Source: Lineolata rhizophorae (lineage: Eukaryota; Ascomycota; Dothideomycetes; Lineolatales; Lineolataceae). Taken from it: a DNA stretch of 64,000 bases. Under the pieces are notes generated by a model, which saw nothing but the letters and a program-made list of their open reading frames with translations, did not search any database and was not told where the DNA came from. The stretch's first letter is position 1; the number at the start of each line of letters is the position of its first letter. Below are positions 33,298 through 45,117 of this stretch, in pieces. Where the stretch lies: NCBI GenBank assembly GCA_010093515.1, contig MU001675.1:1193031-1257030 (forward strand). The letters run 5' to 3'. A program made the position numbers and the translations under genes.

Positions 33298-34782
33298 ATG
33301 GAGGCGCCCGCCGGTGATTCGGAACCCTCCTACATCGACTACGACGCCTTCCTCACGCCCGATTTCTCGGCCACCCAGTTCGCCAACAGCCTCGTCCTCT
33401 CCATGAATGACCCCTCCGACACGCCTCTCGACCTCTCCACCCCGCTCTCGCGCGTCCTATTCGACGTGCAAGAAATCGACACCCACATCGACTCGCTGAC
33501 GACACGATCGGCTCTCCCGCTACTCGAACACACGCGCGCGGACGCCCAGTCGAGCGGACGCATACTGAAGGAGCTGGACGCGCAGCTCGGTGCGTTGAAC
33601 GAGGCGTACGCGACGCTGCGGCGCGAGGTGCTGGAGCGGCATGAAGGGGCGGAGCTGGTGCGCGGGGTGGCGGAGCGGCTGTGCGAGACGGTGCGGCTGG
33701 GCAGGGCGGTAGGGAGGTGCTTGATGCTGGGCCGACAGCTGGAAGTGCAGATGGGGGAGTTTGCCGGCTCGGGGGTGGCGGGCCCGGCGGGCGCGCTGGG
33801 GAGCGCCAGGAGGGAAGACCACCGTGCCATGGTGCGCGCGGCGAACACGCTGGTGCTGCTGCGGCAGCTGTTGAGCGCGACGGGCAAGGAAGAGGAGGGC
33901 GCCGGCCTGGACAGGGTCAACGCGGTCGTGACGCTGAGGACCGAGCTGATCGGCCCGGCGGAGCGCAACGTGCTTTCCCGCGCGCAGCAGATCGTGCGCG
34001 AGTTCTCCATGTCGTCGCTGCTGGCGGCCAGCGCGCAGTCGCAGCAATCCTCGTCCGCAAACGTATCAGCAATCTCGGCGAGCACGTTCGCGCAGGCGGA
34101 GGACACGCGGTCGAGAGCCACGTCCGCCCTCCTCACTCTCTATCTGCTCTCTCCCTTGCCGTCCAAGACGCCCGCTTCCGATTTCGAGCCCACGCTACTG
34201 CTCTCCGCGCTGCAAGACTACCTCCAAACCGCGCTCAAGTCCTCGCTCGCGGCACTGTCCCGCGCCCTCGCCACCCTCCCCCAACTCGACCGCGTCCTCC
34301 TCGAAGTCTCGGCCCGCTGCCAAAACATAGTCGCGCTGGAGACGCTCCTCTCGGCCACCAAACCGCCGGCGCACCCCCTCGTCGACGCCTCCGACGCGGC
34401 CCTCACCACCGCCCCCACCCCGCCCAACTTCCTCACCCCCCTCCTCTCCGCCCTCGACACCACCTCGCTCTCCTCGTGGTTCTGGCGCTCCCTCGCCGCC
34501 GCCCTCACCGGCCGCGTGGCCGAGATCCTCGCCCGCGGCGGCGTCTCGGCCCGCACGCTGCGCTCCAACCGCGAGCGCGTGCGCGACGCCGTGCGCGACG
34601 CCGTCGGCCGCGGCGCCCGGCTGCCGGCCAGCAGTCCGGTCTTGGCGCGCGTGGGGGGCAGGGAGGGAGCGGGGGCGGCGGGAGGGGGCGGAGGAGGTGG
34701 GCCCGCGGATGCGGCGGCGAGGGGCTGGGAGAGGGAAGCTGCGGTTATGGTGCAGGCGATTGTGGGGGCTATGGGGAGGTAG
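33298..34782 (+). CDS. Conserved oligomeric Golgi complex subunit 5 (Cog5)
   Basis: One exon, 494 residues. The N-terminus SYIDYDAFLTPDFSATQFANSLV followed by TPLDLSTPLSRVLFDVQEID is diagnostic for fungal Cog5. The remainder is helical, with coiled-coil-like stretches at about 55-120, as expected for a tethering rod. Cog5 sits in lobe B of the COG complex on Golgi membranes and helps tether recycling vesicles. The C-terminal 60 residues become Arg/Gly-rich. The Met at 33298 is chosen because the family starts about ten residues before SYIDY; the open frame extends 22 codons further upstream without a conserved start. Confidence 0.87.
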   Translation: MEAPAGDSEPSYIDYDAFLTPDFSATQFANSLVLSMNDPSDTPLDLSTPLSRVLFDVQEIDTHIDSLTTRSALPLLEHTRADAQSSGRILKELDAQLGALNEAYATLRREVLERHEGAELVRGVAERLCETVRLGRAVGRCLMLGRQLEVQMGEFAGSGVAGPAGALGSARREDHRAMVRAANTLVLLRQLLSATGKEEEGAGLDRVNAVVTLRTELIGPAERNVLSRAQQIVREFSMSSLLAASAQSQQSSSANVSAISASTFAQAEDTRSRATSALLTLYLLSPLPSKTPASDFEPTLLLSALQDYLQTALKSSLAALSRALATLPQLDRVLLEVSARCQNIVALETLLSATKPPAHPLVDASDAALTTAPTPPNFLTPLLSALDTTSLSSWFWRSLAAALTGRVAEILARGGVSARTLRSNRERVRDAVRDAVGRGARLPASSPVLARVGGREGAGAAGGGGGGGPADAAARGWEREAAVMVQAIVGAMGR

Positions 34783-35219
34783 GTGGTGCGGGAGTTCCGT
34801 GTGGAGGGGTTGGTGGAGGGCTTGAGCTTGAGTTGTTGAAGGCTCGGTTGCGGGGCTTGGAGGGCTCTTATTTGGGGTGGTATGTGGCTGCTTGACTGGT
34901 TGGGCTGTGAAGGGAAAAGCATCGAATTGGCGGTTTTGCATGGCTTTGATTTCTTCCGGGGACATTAGAGGTTGTAACTATTGTCATAGACCTCGAGCGA
35001 GAGCACCAACGGGGGCCTAGAAACGGTTTAGATACAGTGGGAACATTGAGGGTATAACTTTCGAGTATGGTCTGCACAAGCACCGTAGTATTAAGACTAC
35101 CACAAGTCTTATTTCGGGTTCGGCTAGACAGATAGAGTTGTGGACTCATAGTGCGATTCGAGCTAGTGGGAGAGCTCAGAATTCATCTCCATTGGAAGGA
35201 GATGGAAAGCCACCTTCGC
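34783..35219. other. Convergent 3' spacer
   Basis: Between COG5 and the zinc-binding regulator candidate. No gene is seen. Confidence 0.55.
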
Positions 35220-36043
35220 CTATGCCTCTAGCGGTGACTCGCCATCCGTCCGCATTTTCTGCGGTTTCTCTTCAACCTCCTCCATCCATACGTTCTTGAG
35301 AACCTCCATCGGAGGCCAGTCCCATCGGATTTTACCACCATGAGGAGGCTTGTCTTTTTCCGCGCGCCCTCTGCGGCGATGACAGAAGTGCACGCGGCGG
35401 AGGTGAGCGGCCGCGTTGTAATACGCGCCGTACGTCTTCCTTGCGTGACACTGCTTACACATGGAGAGAGGTACCGCCGGCAAGGGGTTGTCAGGCGAAC
35501 CTGTGGCCCTGCCATTTGCGGCAGCATCGACAATAACCCAACCTTGGCGAGCGCCAGACTGATGCCGGTTTTGGTGCTGGCCGAGCTGCTCTTCTCGGGG
35601 CATATCGACGGGCTCGCGGGACAAGTCACAAGTGAGCCTTTCGCTTCCGGGTTGTGCCGTTTCAAGGCATTTGGTCCGGAGACCTTGTGCAAGGGCGTCT
35701 ACTAGTTCGTCGTGATCGCTTGAAAGAAGGCGAGTGCCGTTGTTCGATAAAGGGTACGGCAAGGCGGTAGAGGAGGCGGGCAAAAATCTCGGGTCATAAT
35801 CCAGATGAAACGGATGTGTTGATGGGAAGACAGCTGGCCCGGTCGCCTCTAGTGCAGCGGACTGGCCATCATCACTTTGGCGATGCGTCGAGGAATGATC
35901 AGGCCTGTTCGACGTCTTATCAATAGGGTGGGACTCTTGAACGCCGCCGAAACTGGAGCGAGCTGGTGAATAGAACTCGCTCGTCAGCATTCTGGTCCTA
36001 ATATATTCCGCGGGATCGCAGCCTTTCACTAACGGTTCATCAT
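35220..36043 (-). CDS. Fungal zinc-binding protein with [13 protein letters not shown] module (terminal exon)
   Basis: The last exon encodes about 270 residues. Its end holds [20 protein letters not shown], then RRVHF, a basic stretch, and [17 protein letters not shown]. This block is found at the C-terminus of many Pezizomycotina proteins (I associate it with DUF7896) and contains one C2H2-like zinc site. The preceding part is disordered. The exon opens at an acceptor CTGAG (36044-36048 on the minus strand); in-frame stops lie just upstream, so at least one more 5' exon must exist between about 36,050 and 36,300, where LGNGDDLWLAEAEG is encoded. I could not fix that junction. Role unknown; nuclear regulator is a guess from the module. 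Confidence 0.6.
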
Positions 36044-37708
36044 CTCAGGTAGACGTTTTGACTCTGACTCCGCGGCCGGAGTGGTCTCCTTTGAACATGC
36101 CATTAAGTTCGCCGTTTGGTCTTAAAAGATGAAGGTTGGAAAACTTCGCGGTCAGTCCCCATGAGCTCACCAGTAACTGCGCAGTTGCGAGGAGTGAACG
36201 AGCAAGCGATGTGAGGGGCTATTCATCTCGCTCATACCTGCCTTCAGCTTCTGCAAGCCACAAATCGTCGCCGTTGCCCAATAGGGCTTGCCGACCTAGC
36301 CTTGCGGGTAGGCTAACGATGCTCACAAACCCGCCCAATGGGGCCCGAGTCAGATCATTCTACATCACAACTGCAAGCCACTGGACTCGACAGAGGTTGC
36401 CGTTGGCTTGTACAAGATTCGAAGAGAGAAAAGTAGAGGTCCTCCTGAAGAGAGCTTAGGATGGGCATTCGAAATATCGCATCAAGCAATTTGGATATTT
36501 GTCGCATGTAGTGATATATTAAGGAATACAAAATAGCAAAGGAGACTGAGAACGAGAGGTATCGAAGAGGATTTGGGTTCACTCTTTCACTTCCAGCACA
36601 CGCTGACAAGGCTTGGGTCAGGCTTCGAACGTGATCCCGTCAAAGACTCTCGCAGAACGATAAGTCGCTTGGCACCCAGAGTCCCGCAACAGCAGCCCTA
36701 CCAAAACAGGCAAGGAGCTCGGATCTTGATCTGCGGCACGAGAGCGGCGCATGAAACCGTGCCGAATCTGTGGGCTGGCGGCGCTAGGCCAGATGCTTGA
36801 GGAGGGGCACGCAAGGGCTGTTTGTGCATAATCGATAGTTCCAGCGGGGGTGAGATGATTCGCGGCTGCCATTGAGCGGCTGCAAGACAGGGCTCGAAGA
36901 TGCTACGTGCTCGGCGGGGTTTTAAGAGCTGGTGCGAGAACGGTCGTGGTGCTGCGGGCTGCTTGGAGTACATACGCACTACATAGTACATACCTATGCA
37001 GGGCAGACTGGCGGGTCGGTGCATCCGGGCCCGGGCTCGCGAGGCGCTTTCCGGAAGGGTTCGAGAGTGCGGGCCAACCGAGGGCCCGAGGCCCTTGCCA
37101 CCCGGGGACACCTATTCCAGTTTTCTAAATTTAGTCCAAACGCTCAGAAGATGAGAATTCCGCGGCCACGGCCGGAGGAGAAGCGAGTAAAACACCGGCA
37201 GGCGGCGCGCGGTGTGAAGGGCGGGGTGTACGCACGCCGTCGCGGCCCCGAAACACTGCGGGTGTTGAAGCCCAGGACCATTCGGCGCGGGCGGAAGGCG
37301 TCCGAGAGCGCCTGCTGCGCCCGGCACGCTGCAGGCGCGTCCCCTGGGCCCGGCCCGGATTGGGGAGCGCCGGGGCGCTTTTGCGTCCAGCCCGGGGAAG
37401 GCGCCGGCCGCGAGCCAATCGCGCCGGCCGGCGGGGTCTTGCCGCAGCGCGCCTCTCGCCAAAAAGCACGGCCCGGGGCCCCGGCGCAACGCTTTTTCCG
37501 CCCCCCCCGCTACAGCCGCTGCCTACCACCGCCCTCGCCTTGCCCTCTTGGCCGCCGCTCGCACCCATCTTAAACCAACTCCGCCGCGCGGCATCGTGCT
37601 CTTTTCGCTCTTCTTGGCGCTCTTGCCCGTCGCCGCTCCTCTCTACCTCGCCGGCCGAATTGCACCTGAGCTCGCCACCGCCTTGTGCTCCGCGCACCTC
37701 GTTGCCCC

Positions 37709-37743
<35 letters not shown>

Positions 37744-38471
37744 NNNNNNNNNNCATCCCAGCTGCTAGGCGAGTCGACCCTTGCAGCTGTTCTCCTGAAA
37801 TCTCGCCATCCACCACCACGCTCGAGGACAGCCACGCGCACTGCACCGCCCGCCCAACTCCATACTTAGTCACCCATCTTAGCTTCCGATCTCCCCGGCT
37901 AAGGGCTCAGCTTCTCTCCCTCCTGCGCCCCCCTGCTTACGCGCCGAGAACGAGGCTGCCCGGCTTCCACCCTCATTTTTTTCGTGCCCACCGGCCACGC
38001 CTCGTTGGTCCCCGAGTCGCCTGCCCGCTTGCCTACGCCTCTACCCGCAGCCACTCCGCAACCGACCTCGAAAACCATCACCACAGCTGGGCCTTCTGGA
38101 CATCAGGCTGCCAACCGCGTGTTTGCGGCCACCAGTTGCCCACGTGAGCTCCTTTGAGGACAGCAGGTACTGCAGGAGTCTTCACAGGCCTGGCTCGCTG
38201 CTAGCCGCCCGCTTGTGCCGTTTGTACTACGCATCCAACAGCTTACCTGTAACGTCCCCTCATCTCGATTTGCTGCCTCACGTCCGTTTGCTCTCGACCG
38301 TCACTACGGTTTACTGACAGTGATGCCCGGCTGGGCGTAGAATACCTTCACTGCCTATCCCGCATAACTTCTGTTCGGCGAGATCATCCGGCACGTCCGC
38401 CACCGAGACCAGTCACTTTTTGAACTTTTGATTCACGGCAGAAGATAGTTGGCTCCGACCATACGTACCTC
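36044..38471. other. 2.4 kb GC-rich divergent region with long VTS1 leader and an assembly gap
   Basis: Lies between the starts of the zinc-binding protein and VTS1. From about 36.9 to 38.4 kb it is very GC- and C/T-rich, consistent with a long leader and promoter for VTS1; open frames here are compositional. The gap means some sequence is missing. Confidence 0.5.
37710..37753. repeat. Poly-C run of 34 bases ending in a 10-N assembly gap
   Basis: A homopolymer of C from 37710 to 37743 is followed by ten N (37744-37753). The gap is a placeholder, so the true distance is unknown; the homopolymer is the probable cause of the break. Confidence 0.95.
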
Positions 38472-38483
38472 AAAAAAAAAAAA
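38472..38483 (+). promoter_or_regulatory. Poly(A) tract directly abutting the VTS1 start codon
   Basis: Twelve A residues run into the ATG at 38484. As at 5524, this places a potential poly(A)-binding site at position -1 of the start. Confidence 0.6.
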
Positions 38484-40743
38484 ATGTCGGGCAGCCATAT
38501 TGCAGGCAACCGGAACAGCACTCCGGAGACGTCGCATACGTCCCTTCGCCCGCCGTCTTCCAGAGCGAGCGCTATCGGATCTGGCCATGCCTTGCGGGCA
38601 TCCGCGGACATGGGCGCCATGACGGCCACGCCGCTCATGAACCGCGGCATCCGGCCGTCTTCAGAAGTTTACTTCAACCAAGCCCAGCAAACCCAGGGCG
38701 GCAACGCCGAAGATGCGATGGAGCGGGCCGCACAGCAGTGGATTGCGGACATTGACCAGTATGAGATCACGTTGGAGGAGATGGCGGCTGCGACGTTGGA
38801 CCAGGACTTCAAGGACGAGTTGAGCGCAATTGAACAGTGGTTCCGCGTACTCAGCGAGGCCGAGCGTACTGCGGCGTTGTACGCGTTGCTCCAGCAGACG
38901 ACACAAGTGCAGATTCGGTTCTTCATTCAGGTTTTGCAGCAAATGGCTAAGAGCCACCCCATGTCGGGCGTGCTGTCTCCTGCCAACTTTGGCGAGAAAG
39001 GAACGTACCCACCTCTTCGAACCCTTCCGTTTCTGATATCGGGGTCACTCCGCTAACCTCTTTCTTGCGCGTACAGACCCGATGTCGCAGAAACTGACCG
39101 ACGCTATGAGTAAGCTTAATGTGGAAGGCTCGCGCAATTCCGTGGGCCTGGGTCGCCCACCTCCCTCGCCCGGTGCTGGCAAGCGCAACTCGGGGCTCGA
39201 TCCCAGCACCATCAATTCCATGTTCCCCGATGCGGCGGCCGCCATCGCGAAGCAGAAGGCCGAGTTCACCCAGCACACCGGAACTGCCCCACCTTCGAAT
39301 CGCAATAGTGCTGTCGGCGACCGCTCGTCTTTGGCCGCTCCCAGCATCTCCGCTCCGCAGGATGACGGCGGCCACCGCAAGGAGAATGTGCCGCAGCCTC
39401 CGTCCTCCCCGTGGGGTCCGCGTAGTACTGGCGGAAGTGGTGTTACTCAGGACCGGCCGAAGTCAGCCCAGTCGACTCCCGCGCACCAACAGCCAATGGG
39501 CCAGTTCACCCAGCCTCCGCCGTCGGCGGGGTTGCCTCGCTCGCCGCGGCCGATGCAGCTTCAGGGGGATGGCGGGAACGTACAGAGTACTACCCTGAAC
39601 GCTCCGGACAACGGTATGCCTATGTTGTCGCCGTACTCCGGCAGCGGCAACTGGGCTTCGATGGTGAACACGCCAATGGTGGGCAATTTCTCGCCGAACG
39701 GACAGCAGGGTGGACAACAGGGTGGCCAGGGCGGCCAGGGCGGCCATTCGCAGGCCGAGATGGTGGCCAACGCGACTGCCATGAAGCTAGCCGCGCTGTC
39801 GACGGTCAACAATCGCATCCAGCTCGACGATGTGCGCAAGTACCGCCGCGCGCGCTCCTCCGAGGGCAACGCCCAGGGTCAAGTGGGCGCGGCCCCCGGC
39901 CCGCAACAGGGTCAGCAGCAGCAGGGTCAACCTATGTCGTCGCCCAGCAACGCAAACTTCCTCATGACCAACGAGCTCGGCCATGTGCTGACGCCGCAGC
40001 AAGCCGCCGCGCTACAGGCGCAGCAGCTGGCGGCCATGAACGGGCGCCGCTCGCGGCCCAACTCGCCGGGCATGGCCATGCAGAGCGGCGGTCAAAGCCA
40101 GGCCGGGCCCATGGGCTCGTTTGCGTCGCCCCAGAACAACGGCTTCCTAGCCGCTTACGATGGGAGCAATCCACTCATGGGTGGCAACAACCTCGCGGCG
40201 GCCGCCGCCGCCGGGATCAACCTGAGCCAGTTCGGACTCGGCGGTGGGCTCGCGCCGCCGGGACACCACCCCCACGCGGGCAGCGCCGAGGGCTACCTGT
40301 CGGACCACTCTGCCACGGGCGGGCCGCACCAGCGGGGCCGCTCCCCGCGCGGCGGCGCCCGCCGCGGCAGCTCGAAGCCGCCCGAGGACCCGACGGATCC
40401 GGGGCTGCTGCAGGACATCCCGGCGTGGCTGCGCAGCCTGCGGCTGCACAAATACACGGATAATCTGAAGGATCTGAAGTGGACGGAGTTGGTGGAGTTG
40501 GATGACGAGGGGTTGGAGCGTAGGGGGGTCAATGCGCTGGGGGCGAGGAGGAAGATGTTGAAGGTTAGTTTCCGTCTCTCTTCTTCCACGGTTTTCATTT
40601 TTGGGAGATTCTGCGTTGTGTTGGAGGGTGTGACCTTTCGGTTTTGGGTTCGCCAGTCATGGATTGAGGGTCTTCGTTAACCGGTTCCGTCATTGCAGGT
40701 TTTCGAGCAGGTCAAGGAGGCGCGTACCGAGGGTCGGCTTTGA
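38484..40743 (+). CDS. RNA-binding SAM-domain protein Vts1 (Smaug family)
   Basis: Three exons (38484-39000, 39077-40563, 40699-40743) give 682 residues. The N-terminal third has the conserved helical block of Vts1: [33 protein letters not shown] and a long helix through [20 protein letters not shown]. The middle is Gln/Gly/Pro-rich and disordered. The SAM domain at about 610-670 ([40 protein letters not shown]) binds hairpins with CNGG-type loops and recruits Ccr4-Not to mRNAs. Its last helix is completed by the small third exon ([14 protein letters not shown]). The second intron is ordinary. The first is not: protein conservation ([18 protein letters not shown]) fixes the join at 39000/39077, where the intron starts with GA. 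It has a long GC-rich leader. Confidence 0.92.
39001..39076 (+). other. VTS1 intron 1 with a GA instead of GT donor
   Basis: The exon ends GAGAAAG and the intron reads GAACGTACC at its start, with a normal branch site GCTAAC at about 39051-39056 and acceptor GTACAG at 39076. Canonical GT donors nearby (GTACCC four bases in) give the wrong phase with this acceptor and a stop after 12 codons. One base change from GTACGT-like consensus would explain it; it may be a rare GA-AG intron or a sequence error. Confidence 0.6.
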
Positions 40744-43189
40744 GTGCTGGCTTTCCCGGGCACGAAACGCTTCTCGGCGAACACGCTTGTCGGCGAAACG
40801 GACGAAAATGGCTTTGCGTGAGATGGGGCGGCGCGGCATCGGGCGATCTTCTCTCTTTACGGCGTGCGTGTAAACTGGGTATGTACGTGTGTGTGTGTGT
40901 GTGTGTGTAGGGCTTGCTCTTCTCTCTCTCGAGTTGTGTCTTGCGTTGTTGGTGGTTGGGCGGAGTAATCGATCTGGGTGGGGGAGGACGATAGCACCAA
41001 GCAAGGAAAGGAAACAAGGGGTGAGGCGTGGATGGAGGGTTTTCCTTGATCTTATGCTGGCTGGGTAATTGGTCCGGGCTTCTTGGGTTCAGCTTGAAAG
41101 GCAGGAGAGAAAGAGAAAGGGGGATATGGAGGCAAATGTCGATGTGTGTCTGTGTCTGTGTGTGTACTCTGTGCCAAAAGCATTGTTGACATTTTGAGTG
41201 TCCTGGGTGTGTTGTTCCGGGCTAGGTAAGCCTCTTGGCTCCTCCTCTAGATGAGCTAGGCAGCAGCTCGGATTCTGTATACGAGAGGGCCTGTGTAGAA
41301 GAGAGCTAGGCCGCTTTCTCTCTCCATAGAGTTTTATTCCTTTTTTTTTTTTTTCCTCTCTCTCTGTAAACAATGTTCTCTGTCATGACTTGGGTACACT
41401 GTGTGTTTATATGCTGTATGCTTTTAGCATTTCTGAAACGAAGAGTTTCCTTTTCGCCTTTTTTTTGCTCAGTGTGTTTTCCCGGCTCTGTTTGTTATAG
41501 ATGGTGTGTCTGACGCGTGTGCGAATGGATGAGTCGGTGGGTGAGTGGGCGAATGGAGGGCGTCTACATGGGTTTTTTCGGCTTTGGAATGCTAGGCCGG
41601 TCTTGTACGTCTGCCCCCTTTTTGCAAACGCTTTTTTCGTTTCTTGCGTGTAAGTTTGCTTTTCTTGGGTCGGGCACGTATCATTGTTTACGTATCTCGT
41701 TCGGTTTGCTTCGTAGGCTATCCTTTGGGTTTCCATTGGGGGTTTTCACGGACTGCAAGAGCGGCAGGCTGGAGATGCCGGGTGGGGGGTGCGTTTGCAG
41801 GCTGTTTGTACGCCTGTCTGCGGCGAAGACGCGGATCAGATGTGCATGTTGAGGTGGTGGGTGGAGTGGTATGCATGAGTGAGACGGGCGTGAGCCTTGC
41901 GGAATTTTACTGCGTGCGTGCGTGCGTACGTGGCTAGGCTAGGGATATGGTATAGGTAAGCGTGTTTGAATTTTTCTCTTTTCTTTCCCTTTTTTTTCTA
42001 CCTTGATAGTAAGTTAAGGGCTAAGTAAAAGGCCTTTTTGTGTGTGGCCAACTGGGCGGGCTCGCAGCTGTCTAGTTTCGGTTTTTGGGGTGAGAGGTTG
42101 GTTGAGTTCGTTCTTGACATTATTTATGCGGGTAAGAGTTTATTGCAGGCTAGTAAAAGGGTGCGGACTTCATACTAAGTGGAAGGCATCCCAGACTAAC
42201 TTGGCTAGATGATAACAAGGTTCTTCACTTAAGGGTTTAGCTTTGTATAGCAGGGTCTGATTGTGAACTGCACAAGAGCCTCGATTAGACTGAAACGACC
42301 AAGTGAACACCCGCCTTACCATCCCCAAAGTGCTCTTTCTAGTTTCATGCCCCACAAAAACGCGTGACAACTCATTTCTCAAGATTCTTGATTTATTTCT
42401 TCTTGGGGTTGGGTGAATGAATTGATGACTGAATACGTACAAACGCTGCTGAAGACAATCATCAACTCCGGAGACATAATTGGATGAACTGAAGTCGTAT
42501 TCAAAGGCAAAAGTCGATACTGATAATAATGTGTGTATAAATGTAGGTAGACATTGAAGAGACTCGGATAAGCGCCCTGGGTGTTTGTTTGCTCGGCTCG
42601 CCGTTGATAGTCTCAATATAGTTTGTCATTCTCCAAGTCTTTTTATATCCACTCGGAAGTGAATAACGCAATATACCTTGGGCAACGTGGTCCTAATGAG
42701 GCTGATACAATGATTCGCAATTTCTCATTGTTCTACCTAGAATAGGTGATGTACCTAGCGATTCTGCGTGCTGTGGTAGAGAGTGTGCTAATAAATGTGA
42801 GACCAGCGAGTACTGAGGCTGCATAGTAAGTGGTTTAGCCGCACTTGATTACTAAAGCCAACCCTCAAGCTGCAGCCTGCCGCGCCTGCCACGCCGCATC
42901 TAGTTGCGTACCACATTCGCTTCGCACACAGCTCTGTTAGTTGCGTAGATCTTCGTTCTAATGTGGTGTAGTCTCTCAAATTAGCCCGCGATTTTCGGGC
43001 TTCAAGTTGCACTGCACTTCGCCGACAGACCTCCCATCCTAATTCAGTTATGGATGAGATAAATATCCAATCAGTACTTGAAAACCCGGACAACTTTGGA
43101 CAACACGAAGGCCTAAGGTACCTAGATGTTACGAAGTGCGCGGTAGGCCAAGAGAACTATGTGACACTAAATAGCTTATTGATTTTTCA
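40744..43189. other. 2.4 kb spacer with simple repeats downstream of VTS1
   Basis: T-rich and GT-rich DNA with (GT)11 at 40887-40908, further TG-rich stretches at 41,130-41,165, and pyrimidine runs near 41,340 and 41,990. It probably includes a long VTS1 3' untranslated region on the left. Frames at 41.4-42.6 kb show no domain. Confidence 0.5.
40887..40908. repeat. (GT)11 microsatellite
   Basis: Perfect dinucleotide repeat of 22 bases in the VTS1 3' region. Confidence 0.95.
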
Positions 43190-44821
43190 ATGGAACAGGA
43201 CCCTTCGAAAGACTCGTTCGAAGACGGTGAACTAGCGGAAAATGAAGTTGAAGCGTGGTTGAATATAGAGGTACTGTATCGCCCGGATTGACTGACAGAT
43301 GTGCAGTGCATATCATAGGATTGGAGTGCTTTTTCTTGTTAACTATTCTTCTAGAGCATCCCTGAACATGCCGGTGAAAGTTGCTCTAGGAATGGACCCC
43401 GTAGGGAACGATTGCGGATCTTGTAAGATTAGTCCAATTTCTGAGCGTTGCAAGAACTGCCCTCTAACTTGATTTTTAAGGGCTTCTACGCTTGGCTCAA
43501 GCAGACACAACTACAATGCCGTTCTTCCAATACCCCTTTCAAGGGAGACATTTTCCATGATTTCCCGCAAGTTTTGTCTCCCTAGAACATTTCTTCCCGT
43601 TATTGAACGCCGCACTACGGTGAGCATGAGATCTGACTCTGGAGGTAAGAATATATTCTCTCAACTCTTTTTTGTTCGCATTAGTAGTTTCGCTGATGAG
43701 TCCTTTGTCTCTTCTCCACAGGTTTAATCCTTCACAGTACTTATAGCGATTCCATGTATTTTGTGGTGGCAATGCGCCCCCACGAAGCCACCAATTTAAC
43801 ATGCGCACTGGTGTTCGGATTGAGAGAAGAAGACATTCGTGTACTGGTCTCGGCACTACGGCGTGCGGGTGACGGCATCCCTCTAGTCCTCGTCGAGGCC
43901 AAAGTCGATCGCCTTCGCCAGTGGGTCGAAATAGCCCACAGCTATATATATGAAATCGAATCGCAGACTGGAATCCGTGATTACGTCAAGGGCTTTGTGA
44001 AGGGCGGAAATTTAGTTGGAGTAGCCCGAAACTCCCAAAGCAAAGCGGACATTGCGCAAGCCGATTTTGATGTGGTCACGAGAAGCTTAACAAGCCTCAT
44101 GTGCGAGATGGCTTTTTTCGAGTACTGCTGCGAAGCTCACTTTGAAATCCTAAATTTTCTGGAGACCCTCTCTGAAGATAGGCATTTTCTTATAGGAAGC
44201 CACAAAAGGAACTATCATTCTTCTCCAGGTCGCGCAGCAAATGAGAAAATCGGATACTTGAGGTCGTTCCTTAAAGGCATCCAGATGCGCCGCGCTTATC
44301 TTTCCCGAAGGACCCAGGCTCAAATTCAAAACGTGAGTGCACTTACTATGAGACAGCTACAGAACGAGGGACCTAATCCGGCCAATGTATAGGTGTACAG
44401 CTTCATCGCCCAGAAAGATAACGCGCTCAATCTGCGCACTGCTGAGACATCACTACGCATTGCCGAGGCGAGCTCGAAAGACAGCGCCGCCATGAGGAAC
44501 ATGTCCGAGGACTCGAGAATGATTGCGCTAGCGGCCTCCAGAGACGGTTCAGTCATGCGAACAATCGCCGCCGTCACCCTGGTCTTCCTCCCGGCTACAT
44601 TTACAGTTGTAAGTACCCTTGCCATCGTGCCATCCTTTGTCGCGTTCTAATGCCGATAATGGGACTCGCAGACACTCTTCAGCACCTCATTTTTCAAATT
44701 CGAACCAACTGGAGGAAATGTCGTCTCTGAGTGGCTTTGGCTCTATTGGGTCATTTCAGTGGGCCTAACGGCGGGTGTGCTCGGCGGATGGTACTATATT
44801 GTCCCAAAAGAAGGAAAGTGA
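43190..44821 (+). CDS. Fungal CorA-like two-helix membrane protein
   Basis: Six exons (43190-43270, 43355-43422, 43481-43644, 43722-44332, 44393-44608, 44672-44821) have consistent phases and give 429 residues. The soluble part contains TFLPVIERRTTVS, LILHSTYSDSMYF, MTCALVFGLREED-like strands and a long helix carrying HFEILNFLETLSEDR. The C-terminal pair of membrane helices, about 365-385 (VTLVFLPATFT) and 403-425 (WLYWVISVGLTAGVLGGWYY), is the layout of CorA-type transporters. The GMN signature after the first helix is absent; the loop reads STSFFKFEPTGG. That fits the large fungal CorA-like group whose transport activity is unproven. The start Met at 43190 (MEQDPSKDSFEDGELAENE) is preferred over one at 43050, which is out of phase with the next exon. 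AT-richer surroundings. Confidence 0.75.
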
Positions 44822-45117
44822 GATTCTCCGGGCATTCGGAGCGGACTCTAGAAATGTAAACAAAAGCCGGAGAGGTGAGGGGAAGAAGGATGCGTGATAC
44901 TAATTAGAGGCGAATAATTCAGGATCTCTTGTACCTTTTGCTTTTTAATTGCGAGGATACTACGAAACGTATATTCCAAATCTAGATCTAATGTATCTAA
45001 GACATGATCGTATACCGTCGTTCAACTCGTTAAAATGCCATTTTAACACATCCATAGCAACTTCTCCCTCACCATATCCACCAGCTCTCACCATTCATAA
45101 CTCAACCATCTCACACG

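Noticed and set aside
33681-34895. 404-codon frame overlapping COG5 in another phase
   Set aside because: Arg/Gly/Pro-rich and without a domain; the COG5 frame carries conserved family motifs.
36355-37870. Several overlapping frames on both strands near the assembly gap
   Set aside because: They follow GC-rich leader sequence, one runs through the N gap, and none shows a recognisable motif.
43550-43650. Apparent frameshift and TAG in the CorA-like gene
   Set aside because: One reading frame across the exon gave a stop at CCCTAG. Using the exon boundaries 43422/43481 and 43644/43722 gives a continuous, conserved-looking frame (LPIPLSRETF, TFLPVIERRTTVS, GGLILHSTYSDS), so the gene is intact.
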